Assembly (NCBI GenBank): GCA_958352815.1
Contig: CATWQA010000009.1
Coordinates: 7,192 to 71,191, forward strand
Reading direction: 5' to 3'
Origin: an uncultured Eubacteriales bacterium
Lineage (GTDB): Bacteria > Bacillota > Clostridia > Monoglobales > Monoglobaceae
DNA: 64,000 nucleotides
Below, one piece after another: positions 33,708-41,800 of the stretch. The notes under the pieces are model-generated. The model was not told the DNA's origin. It saw only the letters and a program-made list of their open reading frames with translations, and did not search any database. Within the stretch, counting starts at the first letter, position 1. The number at the start of each line of letters is the position of its first letter. The translations under genes and the position numbers were made by a program.

Positions 33708-34988
33708 ATGATAGAGACCATTCGCAACGCATGGAAGATTGTTGACCTTAGGAAAAAGATTATTTACACAATCATAATGATAATAATTTTCCGTTTGGGT
33801 TCATGTATTCCGGTTCCCCTGCTGGATCCGGCGGCAATGAGAGAGATATTTACATCTGAGAATTCAATTTTCGGATTTATCGATATTATCTCCGGTGGTG
33901 CTTTCCAGAACGCGACAATTTTCGCAATGAGTATCACACCGTACATTAACTCATCGATTATCATGCAGCTTTTGACCGTTGCAATCCCTGCTCTTGAGAG
34001 ACTTTCAAAGCAGGGAGAGGACGGAAGAAAGAAGATTGCCCAGATTACAAGATACGGCACGGTTGTTCTTGCGCTTATCCAGGCTATCGGTCTGTACTTT
34101 ATGCTCAAGAGCTATAACGCTGTAACAAATCCCGGTTTTCTTACTGCAATCGTTGTAATCTTCACATTCACGGCAGGAACGGCGTTCCTCATGTGGCTGG
34201 GTGAGCAGATTACCGAGAAGGGAGTCGGCAATGGTATTTCTCTTATCATTTTTGCGGGTATCGTATCGCGTCTCCCATCGATGGCAACTGCTCTGTATGC
34301 TTACGCAAAGGGCGGCAGCCTGAGCTTTATCGGCGTTATCGTTCTGCTTGTTCTTATCGTGGCGGTTGTCGGCCTGGTTGTTATGATGAACGAGGCTGAA
34401 AGACGCATTCCGGTGCAGTACGCAAAGCGCGTTGTGGGCAGAAAGATGTACGGCGGTCAGAGCACCCATATTCCCATCAAGGTTGCTTCTGCCGGAGTTA
34501 TCCCGATTATCTTTGCTATGTCAATTATGTCGTTCCCCGGCACAATTGCGGGATTTTTCGGAGTGACAGCTGAGTCGGGCGGTTTCTGGGGAGGATTTCT
34601 TAAGATATTCTCCACAAACTCTGTGATTTATGCAGTTCTGTACTTCCTGCTTATTATCTTCTTCACATATTTTTATTCGGCAATTCAGTTCAATCCCATT
34701 GAGATGTCGAATAACATGAAGAAGAACGGCGGATTTATTCCCGGTATCAGACCCGGACGTCCCACATCGGAGTATATTTCGAAGGTTCTTTCAAGAATTA
34801 CTCTGGTTGGCGCTATATTCTTAGGCTTGATAGCTATCTTGCCTATTATTATCAACCTGGGACTTGGCATAAACAATTTTGCAATAGGTGGTACATCGCT
34901 GCTTATCGTAGTTGGAGTTGCTCTTGAAACCGTTAAGGACATGGAGTCACAGATGCTGATGAGACATTACAAGGGTTTCTTAGAATAA
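33708..34988 (+). CDS. secY: Protein translocase channel subunit SecY
   Basis: 426 residues with ten membrane helices, the central channel of the Sec translocon. The signature GGAFQNATIFAMSITPYINSS region (helix 2), the cytosolic loop NEAERRIPVQYAKR and the late EMSNNMKKNGGFIPGIRPGR are present. It starts 2 bases after rplO, with its ribosome site (GAGGTGATC) inside rplO. Confidence 0.98.
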   Translation: MIETIRNAWKIVDLRKKIIYTIIMIIIFRLGSCIPVPLLDPAAMREIFTSENSIFGFIDIISGGAFQNATIFAMSITPYINSSIIMQLLTVAIPALERLSKQGEDGRKKIAQITRYGTVVLALIQAIGLYFMLKSYNAVTNPGFLTAIVVIFTFTAGTAFLMWLGEQITEKGVGNGISLIIFAGIVSRLPSMATALYAYAKGGSLSFIGVIVLLVLIVAVVGLVVMMNEAERRIPVQYAKRVVGRKMYGGQSTHIPIKVASAGVIPIIFAMSIMSFPGTIAGFFGVTAESGGFWGGFLKIFSTNSVIYAVLYFLLIIFFTYFYSAIQFNPIEMSNNMKKNGGFIPGIRPGRPTSEYISKVLSRITLVGAIFLGLIAILPIIINLGLGINNFAIGGTSLLIVVGVALETVKDMESQMLMRHYKGFLE

Positions 34989-35130
34989 TCTAAACTTACA
35001 ATATAATTATTGTTACGGTATGAGTAGGTGCGGCCTCACAAGGATGGTGAGTCTTATCCTGCTCTATTCCGTTTTTTGGCAGAATTTATCGCAATTGGAA
35101 GTTGTTCATGAAAAATAGGAGGTATTATTT

Positions 35131-35763
35131 ATGAATTTAATATTATTGGCAGCACCGGGTGCAGGTAAAGGCACACAGGCAGAAAAACTCAGTGAGCATT
35201 TTAATATACCCACTATTTCTACCGGAGCAATTTTAAGAAAGAATATAAAAGAGGAGACCGAGCTGGGAAAGATTGCCGCTGAATACATAAACGACGGAAA
35301 GCTCATTCCCGACAACGTAATGATTGATGTTGTGCAGGACAGAATAAGCCAAGACGACTGCAAAAACGGTTTTATTCTGGACGGTTTTCCAAGAACAATC
35401 GCCCAGGCAGAGGCTCTCGACGCCTCAACCGTTAAGATTGACAGAGTTTTGTCCATTGAGGTTCCCGACGAGACTATAGTAAGCAGGCTTTCCGGACGCT
35501 TGGAATGCCAGGGCTGCGGCACAACCTATCACAGAGACTTCAGACCTCCCGCAAAGGAGGGTGTATGCGATAAGTGCGGCGGAGCTCTGGGCGTGAGAGA
35601 GGACGATAAGCCCGAAACAGTCAGAGCAAGGCTTGAAACATACCACGACCAAACCGAACCCCTTATCGCTCACTACAGCGACAAAGGCATTTTGAGAGTG
35701 GCTGTGGGTCAGGAAGAAATAGCAGATACAACCAAAGAGGTTCTTAAGGCACTGGAGGCATAA
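35131..35763 (+). CDS. adk: Adenylate kinase
   Basis: 210 residues. The P-loop is LAAPGAGKGTQ (7-17) and the NMP-binding part has FNIPTISTGAILR. The LID domain carries four Cys (CQGCG ... CDKCG), a zinc-stabilised LID typical of Gram-positive enzymes. It balances ATP, ADP and AMP. A 142-base gap after secY contains a small AGGAT...ATCCT hairpin but no clear promoter. Confidence 0.98.
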   Translation: MNLILLAAPGAGKGTQAEKLSEHFNIPTISTGAILRKNIKEETELGKIAAEYINDGKLIPDNVMIDVVQDRISQDDCKNGFILDGFPRTIAQAEALDASTVKIDRVLSIEVPDETIVSRLSGRLECQGCGTTYHRDFRPPAKEGVCDKCGGALGVREDDKPETVRARLETYHDQTEPLIAHYSDKGILRVAVGQEEIADTTKEVLKALEA

Positions 35764-35766
35764 TAA

Positions 35767-36534
35767 TTGGTTATTATTAAGTCAAAATCAGAAATCGAAA
35801 AGATGAAGGTTGCCGGCAGGATTACCTACGAAACCCTTAAAAAGGTTTCGCAGGCCGTCCGCCCCGGGGTGACCACGGCAGAGCTGGATAAGATTGCCGA
35901 GGACTATATACGTTCTCAGGGCTGCACGGGCTCCTTTAAGGGCTACGGCGGATTTCCGGGAACGGTTTGCGCCAGCGTGAACGACACGGTTATTCACGGC
36001 TTTCCAAACGATGTTCCCCTCAAGGAAGGGGATGTTGTCAGCATCGACTGCGGCGCATGCTATCACGGCTACCACGGCGACGCCTGCCGTACTTTTAAGG
36101 TGGGTAAGGTGGATCCGGAGGCAGAAAGGCTTATTGCGGTAACCCGGCAGAGCTTTTTTGAGGCTTTAAAGTACGCCCGAGACGGATACCGTATCTCGGA
36201 CATTTCAAGAGCAGTTCAGGAATATGTTGAGGGAAACGGTTTTTCGGTGCTTCGGGGCTACTGCGGTCACGGCGTGGGCGCCGACCTTCATGAGGATCCG
36301 GAGGTTCCCAACTACGTTACAAGAAGCAGGGGCATAAGGCTGAAGCCGGGCATGGTTATTGCCATAGAGCCCATGGTCTGCGGCGGAGCCAAGGACGTGT
36401 ACGTGGGTGAGGACGAATGGGCTGTTATAACCAAGGACGGGGCAAAGTCCGCTCACTATGAGAACACCGTTCTGATAACCACAGGTGATCCGGTTCTGCT
36501 AACATTCCCCCCAGGCTGCGACGAGGTGGAATAA
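35767..36534 (+). CDS. map: Type I methionine aminopeptidase
   Basis: 255 residues; removes initiator Met from nascent proteins. The start is TTG at 35767, with GGAGG inside the end of adk. Metal ligands are recognisable in the conserved settings NDTVIHGFPND, SIDCGACYHGYHGDA, GHGVGADLHEDPEVPNY, MVIAIEPMV and HYENTVL. A short C-terminal tail (PVLLTFPPGCDEVE) follows. Confidence 0.97.
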   Translation: MVIIKSKSEIEKMKVAGRITYETLKKVSQAVRPGVTTAELDKIAEDYIRSQGCTGSFKGYGGFPGTVCASVNDTVIHGFPNDVPLKEGDVVSIDCGACYHGYHGDACRTFKVGKVDPEAERLIAVTRQSFFEALKYARDGYRISDISRAVQEYVEGNGFSVLRGYCGHGVGADLHEDPEVPNYVTRSRGIRLKPGMVIAIEPMVCGGAKDVYVGEDEWAVITKDGAKSAHYENTVLITTGDPVLLTFPPGCDEVE

Positions 36535-36589
36535 TTGCTCTGTATTCTGCATAGTAAAATAACTACACCGGATTGGATAAAATAAGCCT

Positions 36590-36862
36590 ATGAAAACAAA
36601 ATATAAAGACAGACCCGAATTATCGGTAGGGGACATTGTTATGGCGACGGCGGGACGGGACGGCGGAAAGTATTTCTTAGTGGTTGAAGCCATGGGTGAA
36701 TACGTACGTATTGCCGACGGCAGGTTAAGAAAAATGTCAAAGCCGAAGCTGAAGAAAAATATGCATCTGGCAAAGCTGGGCAGAGCCCAAAGCATTGAGT
36801 TTTTGGATAGCCCCGGCGGCACGGCGGATGCTGAAATAAGAAAAATTTTAAAGGAGGTATAG
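36590..36862 (+). CDS. KOW-domain RNA-binding protein (L14e/L6e/L27e-like)
   Basis: 90 residues with a KOW-type barrel, SVGDIVMATAGRDGGKYFLVVE (11-32), and a short basic stretch RKMSKPKLKKN. Such proteins commonly sit between map and infA in Clostridia and are presumed ribosome- or RNA-associated; no precise role is known. It is 3 bases before infA. Confidence 0.8.
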   Translation: MKTKYKDRPELSVGDIVMATAGRDGGKYFLVVEAMGEYVRIADGRLRKMSKPKLKKNMHLAKLGRAQSIEFLDSPGGTADAEIRKILKEV

Positions 36863-36865
36863 CGT

Positions 36866-37084
36866 ATGTCTAAGGAAGATATGCTGGAGGTTGAGGGCAA
36901 GGTTCTGGAAGCGCTGCCCAACGCAATGTTTAAAGTGGAGCTTGAAAACGGACACCAGATTTTGGCGCATATTTCGGGAAAGCTCAGAATGCACTTTATT
37001 AAGATACTGCCCGGCGATAAGGTAACGGTTGAAATTTCACCCTACGACCTGACAAAGGGCAGAATTACATGGAGAGCAAAATAA
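36866..37084 (+). CDS. infA: Translation initiation factor IF-1
   Basis: 72 residues, an OB-fold protein: SKEDMLEVEGKVLEALPNAM at the start, HISGKLRMHFIKILPGDKV in the middle, YDLTKGRITWRAK at the end. It blocks the A site during initiation. Confidence 0.98.
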   Translation: MSKEDMLEVEGKVLEALPNAMFKVELENGHQILAHISGKLRMHFIKILPGDKVTVEISPYDLTKGRITWRAK

Positions 37085-37113
37085 GATCCAAGTTTTGGGG
37101 AGGGCTTGTTCTT

Positions 37114-38163
37114 ATGAAAAATGTTTGTTTTAAGAGGAGTTTGAGTTTGCTTGCGGCGGTAACAGCCGCAGCATGCCTTTTATGTTCCTGCGGCAGCGAT
37201 AATAAGGATGAAGCGGCTCAGTCGGCTCAAAGGGCCGCAGAGACCGTAACCATAAGCTGTGCGGGGGACTGCACCTTGGCGTCCGATGAGAGCTTTTCGG
37301 GAAACACCTTTGAAAACGTCCTAAAGCAGAACAACGGCAGCTATTCCTACTTCTTTGAGAACGTAAGGGATATTTTTGAGAATGACGATATAACCATTGT
37401 CAATTTAGAGGGAACCCTGTCCAAAAACGGGCAGAGGCAGGACAAGACCTATGCCTTCAGAGGGGATCCGGACTATGTAAATATTCTCAAGGACGGAAGC
37501 GTTGAGGCCGTAACCCTTGCCAATAACCACAGTGCGGACTACGGCTCGGCGAGCCTGTCGGACACTAAGGATATTCTCAAGGAGAACGGAATTGAGTACG
37601 CCATGGATATGGAAACCGTGCACATGAACGTTCGCGGTATCAAGGTGGGTATAGTGGGTCTGTATCAGCTGGACGAGTCTGCGGATAAGATTATTGACGC
37701 CGCCATGGCTCGTATGACGGAGGACGACCTGGTAATAGTTCAGATACACTGGGGCGTTGAAAAAGCGGACAGCCCCGAGGAGGAGCAGGTGGCTCTTGCC
37801 CACAGGGCTATAGACCTGGGAGCCGATTTGGTTATAGGCCATCATCCCCATGTCCTGCAGGGTGTTGAGAAGTATAAGGGCAAGTACATATGCTACAGTC
37901 TGGGAAACTTCTGCTTCGGCGGAAACCCCAATCCAAGCGACACAGACACAATGATTTTCCGCCAGACCTTTTCATTTAAGGAGGGCATGGCGGCAAGGGA
38001 TGATAACTACAGCATAATCCCTTGCTCAATTACCTCAAGCAAGAGCTCCAATAACTATCAGCCCACGCCTCTTGAGGGAGAGGAAAGGGAAAGAGTGGAG
38101 CAAAAAATCATTGAACGCTCTAAAAAGGTCGGAGATGGAAATCTTGACTTAAAATTTGAGTAA
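37114..38163 (+). CDS. CapA-family metallophosphoesterase-like lipoprotein
   Basis: 349 residues from ATG 37114, preceded by GGGAGGG at 9 bases. A longer frame (37069) would overlap infA. A lipoprotein signal ends in LLCSC. The mature part is CapA/PgsA-like: VTISCAGDCTL, NDDITIVNLEGTLS, TLANNHSADYGSASL, IVQIHWGVEKA and LVIGHHPHVLQGVE, carrying the Asp/Asn/His metal ligands. CapA proteins take part in poly-gamma-glutamate or capsule export, though many solitary homologues have unknown roles. It sits between infA and rpmJ, where ribosomal operons normally have nothing; rpmJ has a fresh promoter just after it. Confidence 0.85.
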   Translation: MKNVCFKRSLSLLAAVTAAACLLCSCGSDNKDEAAQSAQRAAETVTISCAGDCTLASDESFSGNTFENVLKQNNGSYSYFFENVRDIFENDDITIVNLEGTLSKNGQRQDKTYAFRGDPDYVNILKDGSVEAVTLANNHSADYGSASLSDTKDILKENGIEYAMDMETVHMNVRGIKVGIVGLYQLDESADKIIDAAMARMTEDDLVIVQIHWGVEKADSPEEEQVALAHRAIDLGADLVIGHHPHVLQGVEKYKGKYICYSLGNFCFGGNPNPSDTDTMIFRQTFSFKEGMAARDDNYSIIPCSITSSKSSNNYQPTPLEGEERERVEQKIIERSKKVGDGNLDLKFE

Positions 38164-38213
38164 GCATGTTTAAACTTTGTTAAAGTTATACAAGGGATAA
38201 TTTTTTTAATTTC

Positions 38214-38242
38214 TTGACTTATACCGCAAATTGTGGTAAAAT
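38214..38242 (+). promoter_or_regulatory. Promoter of rpmJ-rpsM-rpsK-rpsD-rpoA-rplQ
   Basis: TTGACT (38214-38219), 17-base spacer, TAAAAT (38237-38242). It lies between capA-like and rpmJ and would free the alpha operon from read-through of the inserted gene. Confidence 0.75.
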
Positions 38243-38307
38243 AATACGGTTCGAAAGTATGGAGATCCGTGCTTTTGGGCATAATACAAATTTAGGAGGT
38301 GAAGGAA

Positions 38308-38421
38308 ATGAAAGTCAGACCTTCAGTTAAACCTATTTGTGAAAAGTGCAAAATAATTAAGAGAAAAGGCAAGGTTATGGTTATTTGCGAAAACCCCCGC
38401 CATAAGCAGAAGCAGGGTTAA
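38308..38421 (+). CDS. rpmJ: 50S ribosomal protein L36
   Basis: 37 residues from ATG 38308 behind TTAGGAGGTGAAGGAA. It begins MKVRPSVKPICEKCKIIKRK and ends CENPRHKQKQG, the zinc-ligand pattern C-x2-C...C...H of L36. Confidence 0.97.
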   Translation: MKVRPSVKPICEKCKIIKRKGKVMVICENPRHKQKQG

Positions 38422-38546
38422 GCAGTTAATCGGTGTGAGCAGGGTTAGGCAAAAGAGCCACAAATTTAGTTTTGCCGACGCCATATTGTATGGGTGAAAT
38501 TCTGCTCCGTCTTTTCATTTGAAAATTTTATGGAGGTGAATTATTT

Positions 38547-38912
38547 ATGGCACGTATCGCAGGCGTAGACTTACCTAACGAAAAGAGAGTTGAGATCGGT
38601 CTCACGTATATTTTCGGAATCGGTTTATCTACATCAAAGAAGATTTTGGCAGCAACAGGAGTTAATCCGGACACAAGAGTTCGCGACCTTACTGAGGATG
38701 AAATTCAGCTTCTCAGAAACGAGATTGACAACTACAACGTTGAAGGTGACCTGAGACGTGATATCGCTCTTGATATTAAGCGTCTGATGGAAATCAACTG
38801 CTACAGAGGCATGCGTCACAGAAAGGGCTTGCCCGTTCGCGGTCAGCGCAGCAAGACAAATGCCAGAACCCGTAAGGGTCCTAAGAGAACCATCGCAAAC
38901 AAGAAGAAGTAG
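38547..38912 (+). CDS. rpsM: 30S ribosomal protein S13
   Basis: 121 residues. MARIAGVDLPNEKRVEIGLT at the start and the basic GQRSKTNARTRKGPKRTIA tail are diagnostic. It contacts the 50S subunit across the head. Confidence 0.98.
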   Translation: MARIAGVDLPNEKRVEIGLTYIFGIGLSTSKKILAATGVNPDTRVRDLTEDEIQLLRNEIDNYNVEGDLRRDIALDIKRLMEINCYRGMRHRKGLPVRGQRSKTNARTRKGPKRTIANKKK

Positions 38913-38999
38913 TATTCTTTGATGGTTCGGTAACTTTGAATTTTCTTCAATATTTTATATTGTAAGATTTCCTAATTCTTATTGGAGGTGAAATAACAA

Positions 39000-39392
39000 A
39001 TGGCAAAGGCAGTTAAGAGATCAAGACGCCGCAAGGAAAAGAAGCACATTGAGCGCGGCGCTGCACATATTAAATCTACGTTTAATAATACCATTGTTAC
39101 TATTACAGACGTTGCCGGAAACGCAATTTCTTGGGCAAGCGCAGGCGGACTGGGATTCAGAGGCTCTAAAAAGAGCACTCCCTTTGCAGCTCAGATGGCT
39201 GCGGAGACCGCTGCAAGAGCTGCAATGGAGCATGGTCTTAAAACAGTTGAAGTATACGTAAAGGGCCCCGGTTCGGGCCGTGAGGCGGCAATCAGAGCTT
39301 TGCAGGTAGCCGGCCTCGAAGTAAATATGATTAAGGATGTTACACCTATTCCTCACAACGGTTGCAGACCGCCTAAGAGAAGACGTGTGTAA
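39000..39392 (+). CDS. rpsK: 30S ribosomal protein S11
   Basis: 130 residues. HIKSTFNNTIVTITDVAGN, the KGPGSGREAAIRAL motif and the end DVTPIPHNGCRPPKRRRV are S11 signatures. Confidence 0.98.
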   Translation: MAKAVKRSRRRKEKKHIERGAAHIKSTFNNTIVTITDVAGNAISWASAGGLGFRGSKKSTPFAAQMAAETAARAAMEHGLKTVEVYVKGPGSGREAAIRALQVAGLEVNMIKDVTPIPHNGCRPPKRRRV

Positions 39393-39429
39393 TCAGGACT
39401 TTAGATAGAATTGTAAGGAGGATAAAAGA

Positions 39430-40023
39430 ATGGCTAAAAATATGCAGCCTGTGCTTAAAAGATGCCGCACACTCGGTATTGAGCCGTCTGTTATGGGTTA
39501 CGACAAGAGTTCTAACAGAGTCGTTGGCCAGAGACGCAGAAAGCAGAGCGAATATGGTATGCAGCTTAACGAAAAGCAGAAAGTCAGATTTATATACGGC
39601 GTTCTTGAAAAACAGTTCGCTAAGTATTACGTAATGGCCACAAAGATGAACGGCGTTACCGGTGAGTGCTTGCTCAGTATCCTGGAGTCAAGACTGGACA
39701 ACGTTATTTATCGTATGGGTCTTGCAAACACAAGACGTGAGGCAAGACAGATTGTCAACCACGGTCACGTTACCGTTAACGGTAAGAGAGTTAATATCCC
39801 CTCTTATCTGGTAAAGCCCGGCGAGGTTATCAGCTTGAAGGAGAGCAGCAGAAACGCTGACAGAATGAAGGACATCGTTGAGAGAAATTCCAACAGATTG
39901 GTTCCGAAGTGGATTGACATGAACAGAGACACATTGGAAGGCAAAATCATTGCGCTTGCTGACAGAGAGGATATCGACTTCCCTGTTGAGGAGCATTTGA
40001 TAGTCGAGTATTACAGCAAATAA
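39430..40023 (+). CDS. rpsD: 30S ribosomal protein S4
   Basis: 197 residues of the zinc-free type (no N-terminal CxxC). The S4 RNA-binding domain reads LESRLDNVIYRMGLANTRRE and ARQIVNHGHVTVNGKRVNIP. A primary 16S binder, it represses its operon in other bacteria. Confidence 0.97.
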   Translation: MAKNMQPVLKRCRTLGIEPSVMGYDKSSNRVVGQRRRKQSEYGMQLNEKQKVRFIYGVLEKQFAKYYVMATKMNGVTGECLLSILESRLDNVIYRMGLANTRREARQIVNHGHVTVNGKRVNIPSYLVKPGEVISLKESSRNADRMKDIVERNSNRLVPKWIDMNRDTLEGKIIALADREDIDFPVEEHLIVEYYSK

Positions 40024-40063
40024 TAGCGTTTAGCTATATCCTAATTTTATAGGAGGTTTAACA

Positions 40064-41011
40064 ATGATTGAAATTGAAAAGCCGAGAATAGAATGTGTTG
40101 AGTCATCAGATGACGAGAGATACGCAAAGTTCGTTGTTGAGCCTCTGGAAAGAGGCTATGGTACAACCCTTGGTAACTCGCTGAGAAGAATGCTGCTTTC
40201 ATCTCTTCCCGGCGCCGCTTCAACATCGGTGAAGATTGACGGTGTGCTCCATGAGTTCTCCACAATCCCCGGCGTTAAGGAGGATGTTACCGAGATTATA
40301 CTGAACATAAAGAATTTGGTAATCAAGCTCCACTCCGAGGGTCCCAAAACCGTTTACATCAATCAGGAGGGCGCAGGAGAGGTTTGCGCCCGTGACATTA
40401 AGCATGACGCAGATGTTGAAATCTTAAACGGCGACCTGCACATTGCCACGCTGGACGATGACGCAAAGCTGTTTATGGAAATCACAATCGACAGCGGACG
40501 CGGTTATATCTCCTCTGATCAGAACAAGGAGCTTATCCAAGGTCAGATTGGTGTTATAGCAACAGACTCTATATTTACACCGGTTGAAAAGGTAAATTAC
40601 TATACGGACAGCGTCCGCGTGGGAAACGTTACCGATTATGACAGACTTACGCTGGAGCTGTGGACGGACGGCACTATTACGCCGGCGGAAGCTGTGTCCT
40701 TGGCGGCAAAGATTATCAGCGAGCACCTGACGTTGTTTGTTGACCTGTCTGATGACGCTAAGAATGTTGAAATTATGATAGAAAAGGAAGAGGGACAGAA
40801 GGAAAAGGTTCTTGAAACAACGATTGAGGAGCTTGACCTGTCCGTTCGTTCTTACAACTGTCTGAAGCGTGCCGGTATCAATACTGTTCAGGATTTGACC
40901 ACACGCAGCGAAAGCGATATGATGAAGGTTAGAAACCTGGGTCGTAAATCGCTTGAGGAAGTTATTGCAAAGCTGGAGGGTATGGACCTGGGCCTTGCAA
41001 GCGACGATTAA
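40064..41011 (+). CDS. rpoA: RNA polymerase alpha subunit
   Basis: 315 residues. The N-terminal assembly domain has ERGYGTTLGNSLRRMLLSSL and GVKEDVTEIILNIK. The C-terminal domain, which contacts UP elements and activators, has LDLSVRSYNCLKRAGINTV and KVRNLGRKSLEEV. Confidence 0.98.
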   Translation: MIEIEKPRIECVESSDDERYAKFVVEPLERGYGTTLGNSLRRMLLSSLPGAASTSVKIDGVLHEFSTIPGVKEDVTEIILNIKNLVIKLHSEGPKTVYINQEGAGEVCARDIKHDADVEILNGDLHIATLDDDAKLFMEITIDSGRGYISSDQNKELIQGQIGVIATDSIFTPVEKVNYYTDSVRVGNVTDYDRLTLELWTDGTITPAEAVSLAAKIISEHLTLFVDLSDDAKNVEIMIEKEEGQKEKVLETTIEELDLSVRSYNCLKRAGINTVQDLTTRSESDMMKVRNLGRKSLEEVIAKLEGMDLGLASDD

Positions 41012-41043
41012 TAGATTAAGGAATATAGGAAGAGGTGATTTAA

Positions 41044-41385
41044 ATGGCACACCAGAGAAAGCTGGGTAGACCAACCGACCAAAGACGTGCTATGCTCAGA
41101 AACCTCACAACTTCGCTTCTGGAGAACGGCAAAATCGAGACCACGACCACAAGAGCGAAAGAGGTAAAGAGAATGGCTGAGAAGATGATTACTCTCGGCA
41201 AGACAAACACACTTCACACAAAGAGACAGGCGCTTTCTTATATCACAAAGAGAGAGGTTGTTTCAAAGTTGTTTGATGAAATCGCTCCTAAGTATGCTGA
41301 CAGAAACGGCGGCTATACCAGAATTATAAAGGTTGGACCGAGACGCGGCGACGCAGCAGAGATTTCAGTTTTAGAGCTTGTATAA
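41044..41385 (+). CDS. rplQ: 50S ribosomal protein L17
   Basis: 113 residues. HQRKLGRPTDQRRAMLRNL at the start and the closing GGYTRIIKVGPRRGDAAEIS are diagnostic. It is the last gene of the cluster, followed by a terminator. Confidence 0.98.
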   Translation: MAHQRKLGRPTDQRRAMLRNLTTSLLENGKIETTTTRAKEVKRMAEKMITLGKTNTLHTKRQALSYITKREVVSKLFDEIAPKYADRNGGYTRIIKVGPRRGDAAEISVLELV

Positions 41386-41398
41386 TTAATTTGGTTTT

Positions 41399-41426
41399 AA
41401 GGGCTGCTGAGGCAGCCCTTTTTTTC
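41399..41426 (+). terminator. Terminator of the ribosomal supercluster
   Basis: Stem AAGGGCTGC / GCAGCCCTT with a TGAG loop and seven following T residues, 13 bases after rplQ. Confidence 0.9.
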
Positions 41427-41800
41427 GTAGTGATTAGCGATTAGCAAATAGCGAATAGGAACAACACTGGGGTTAGATATTCAATTATGATTGTTCCGTT
41501 TACATACTTAAAGCCCGCCTCGGCGCTTGGGGAGGTCGGGCAAGCGCAACGGGGCGGGCGACAGGCGTGCGAATGTGAGTATACAAAATAACGGGTGCTT
41601 TGAATTAAAGAAAATCTCAAATCCGCATAATATGATATTTACTGTGTAATATGACAAGCGGGGCGTCTGGGAAGCCGCCCCCTACGAAATATTTAATGTT
41701 TACAAAATAATAAAATCATGTTACAATCTAAATATAGATTTAGATATGACTGCATGGAAGGGACTTAATTACAGGATTTAGGTTACGGGAGGAAAATCAT
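41427..41800. repeat. Repeat block after rplQ
   Basis: No gene. It holds a palindromic CCCGCCTCGGCGCTTGGGG...CGGGGCGGGC repeat (about 41514-41571) fused to the right two thirds of a 149-bp element. That fragment retains the CATAATATGATATTTACTG interior and the right terminal repeat at 41659-41685. The left end of the element is missing. An AT-rich stretch then leads into the next gene. Confidence 0.6.

Noticed and set aside
38240..38290. GGTTCGAA resembling a tRNA T-loop near 38250
   Set aside because: No acceptor stem, anticodon arm or CCA context; it lies between a promoter and rpmJ.
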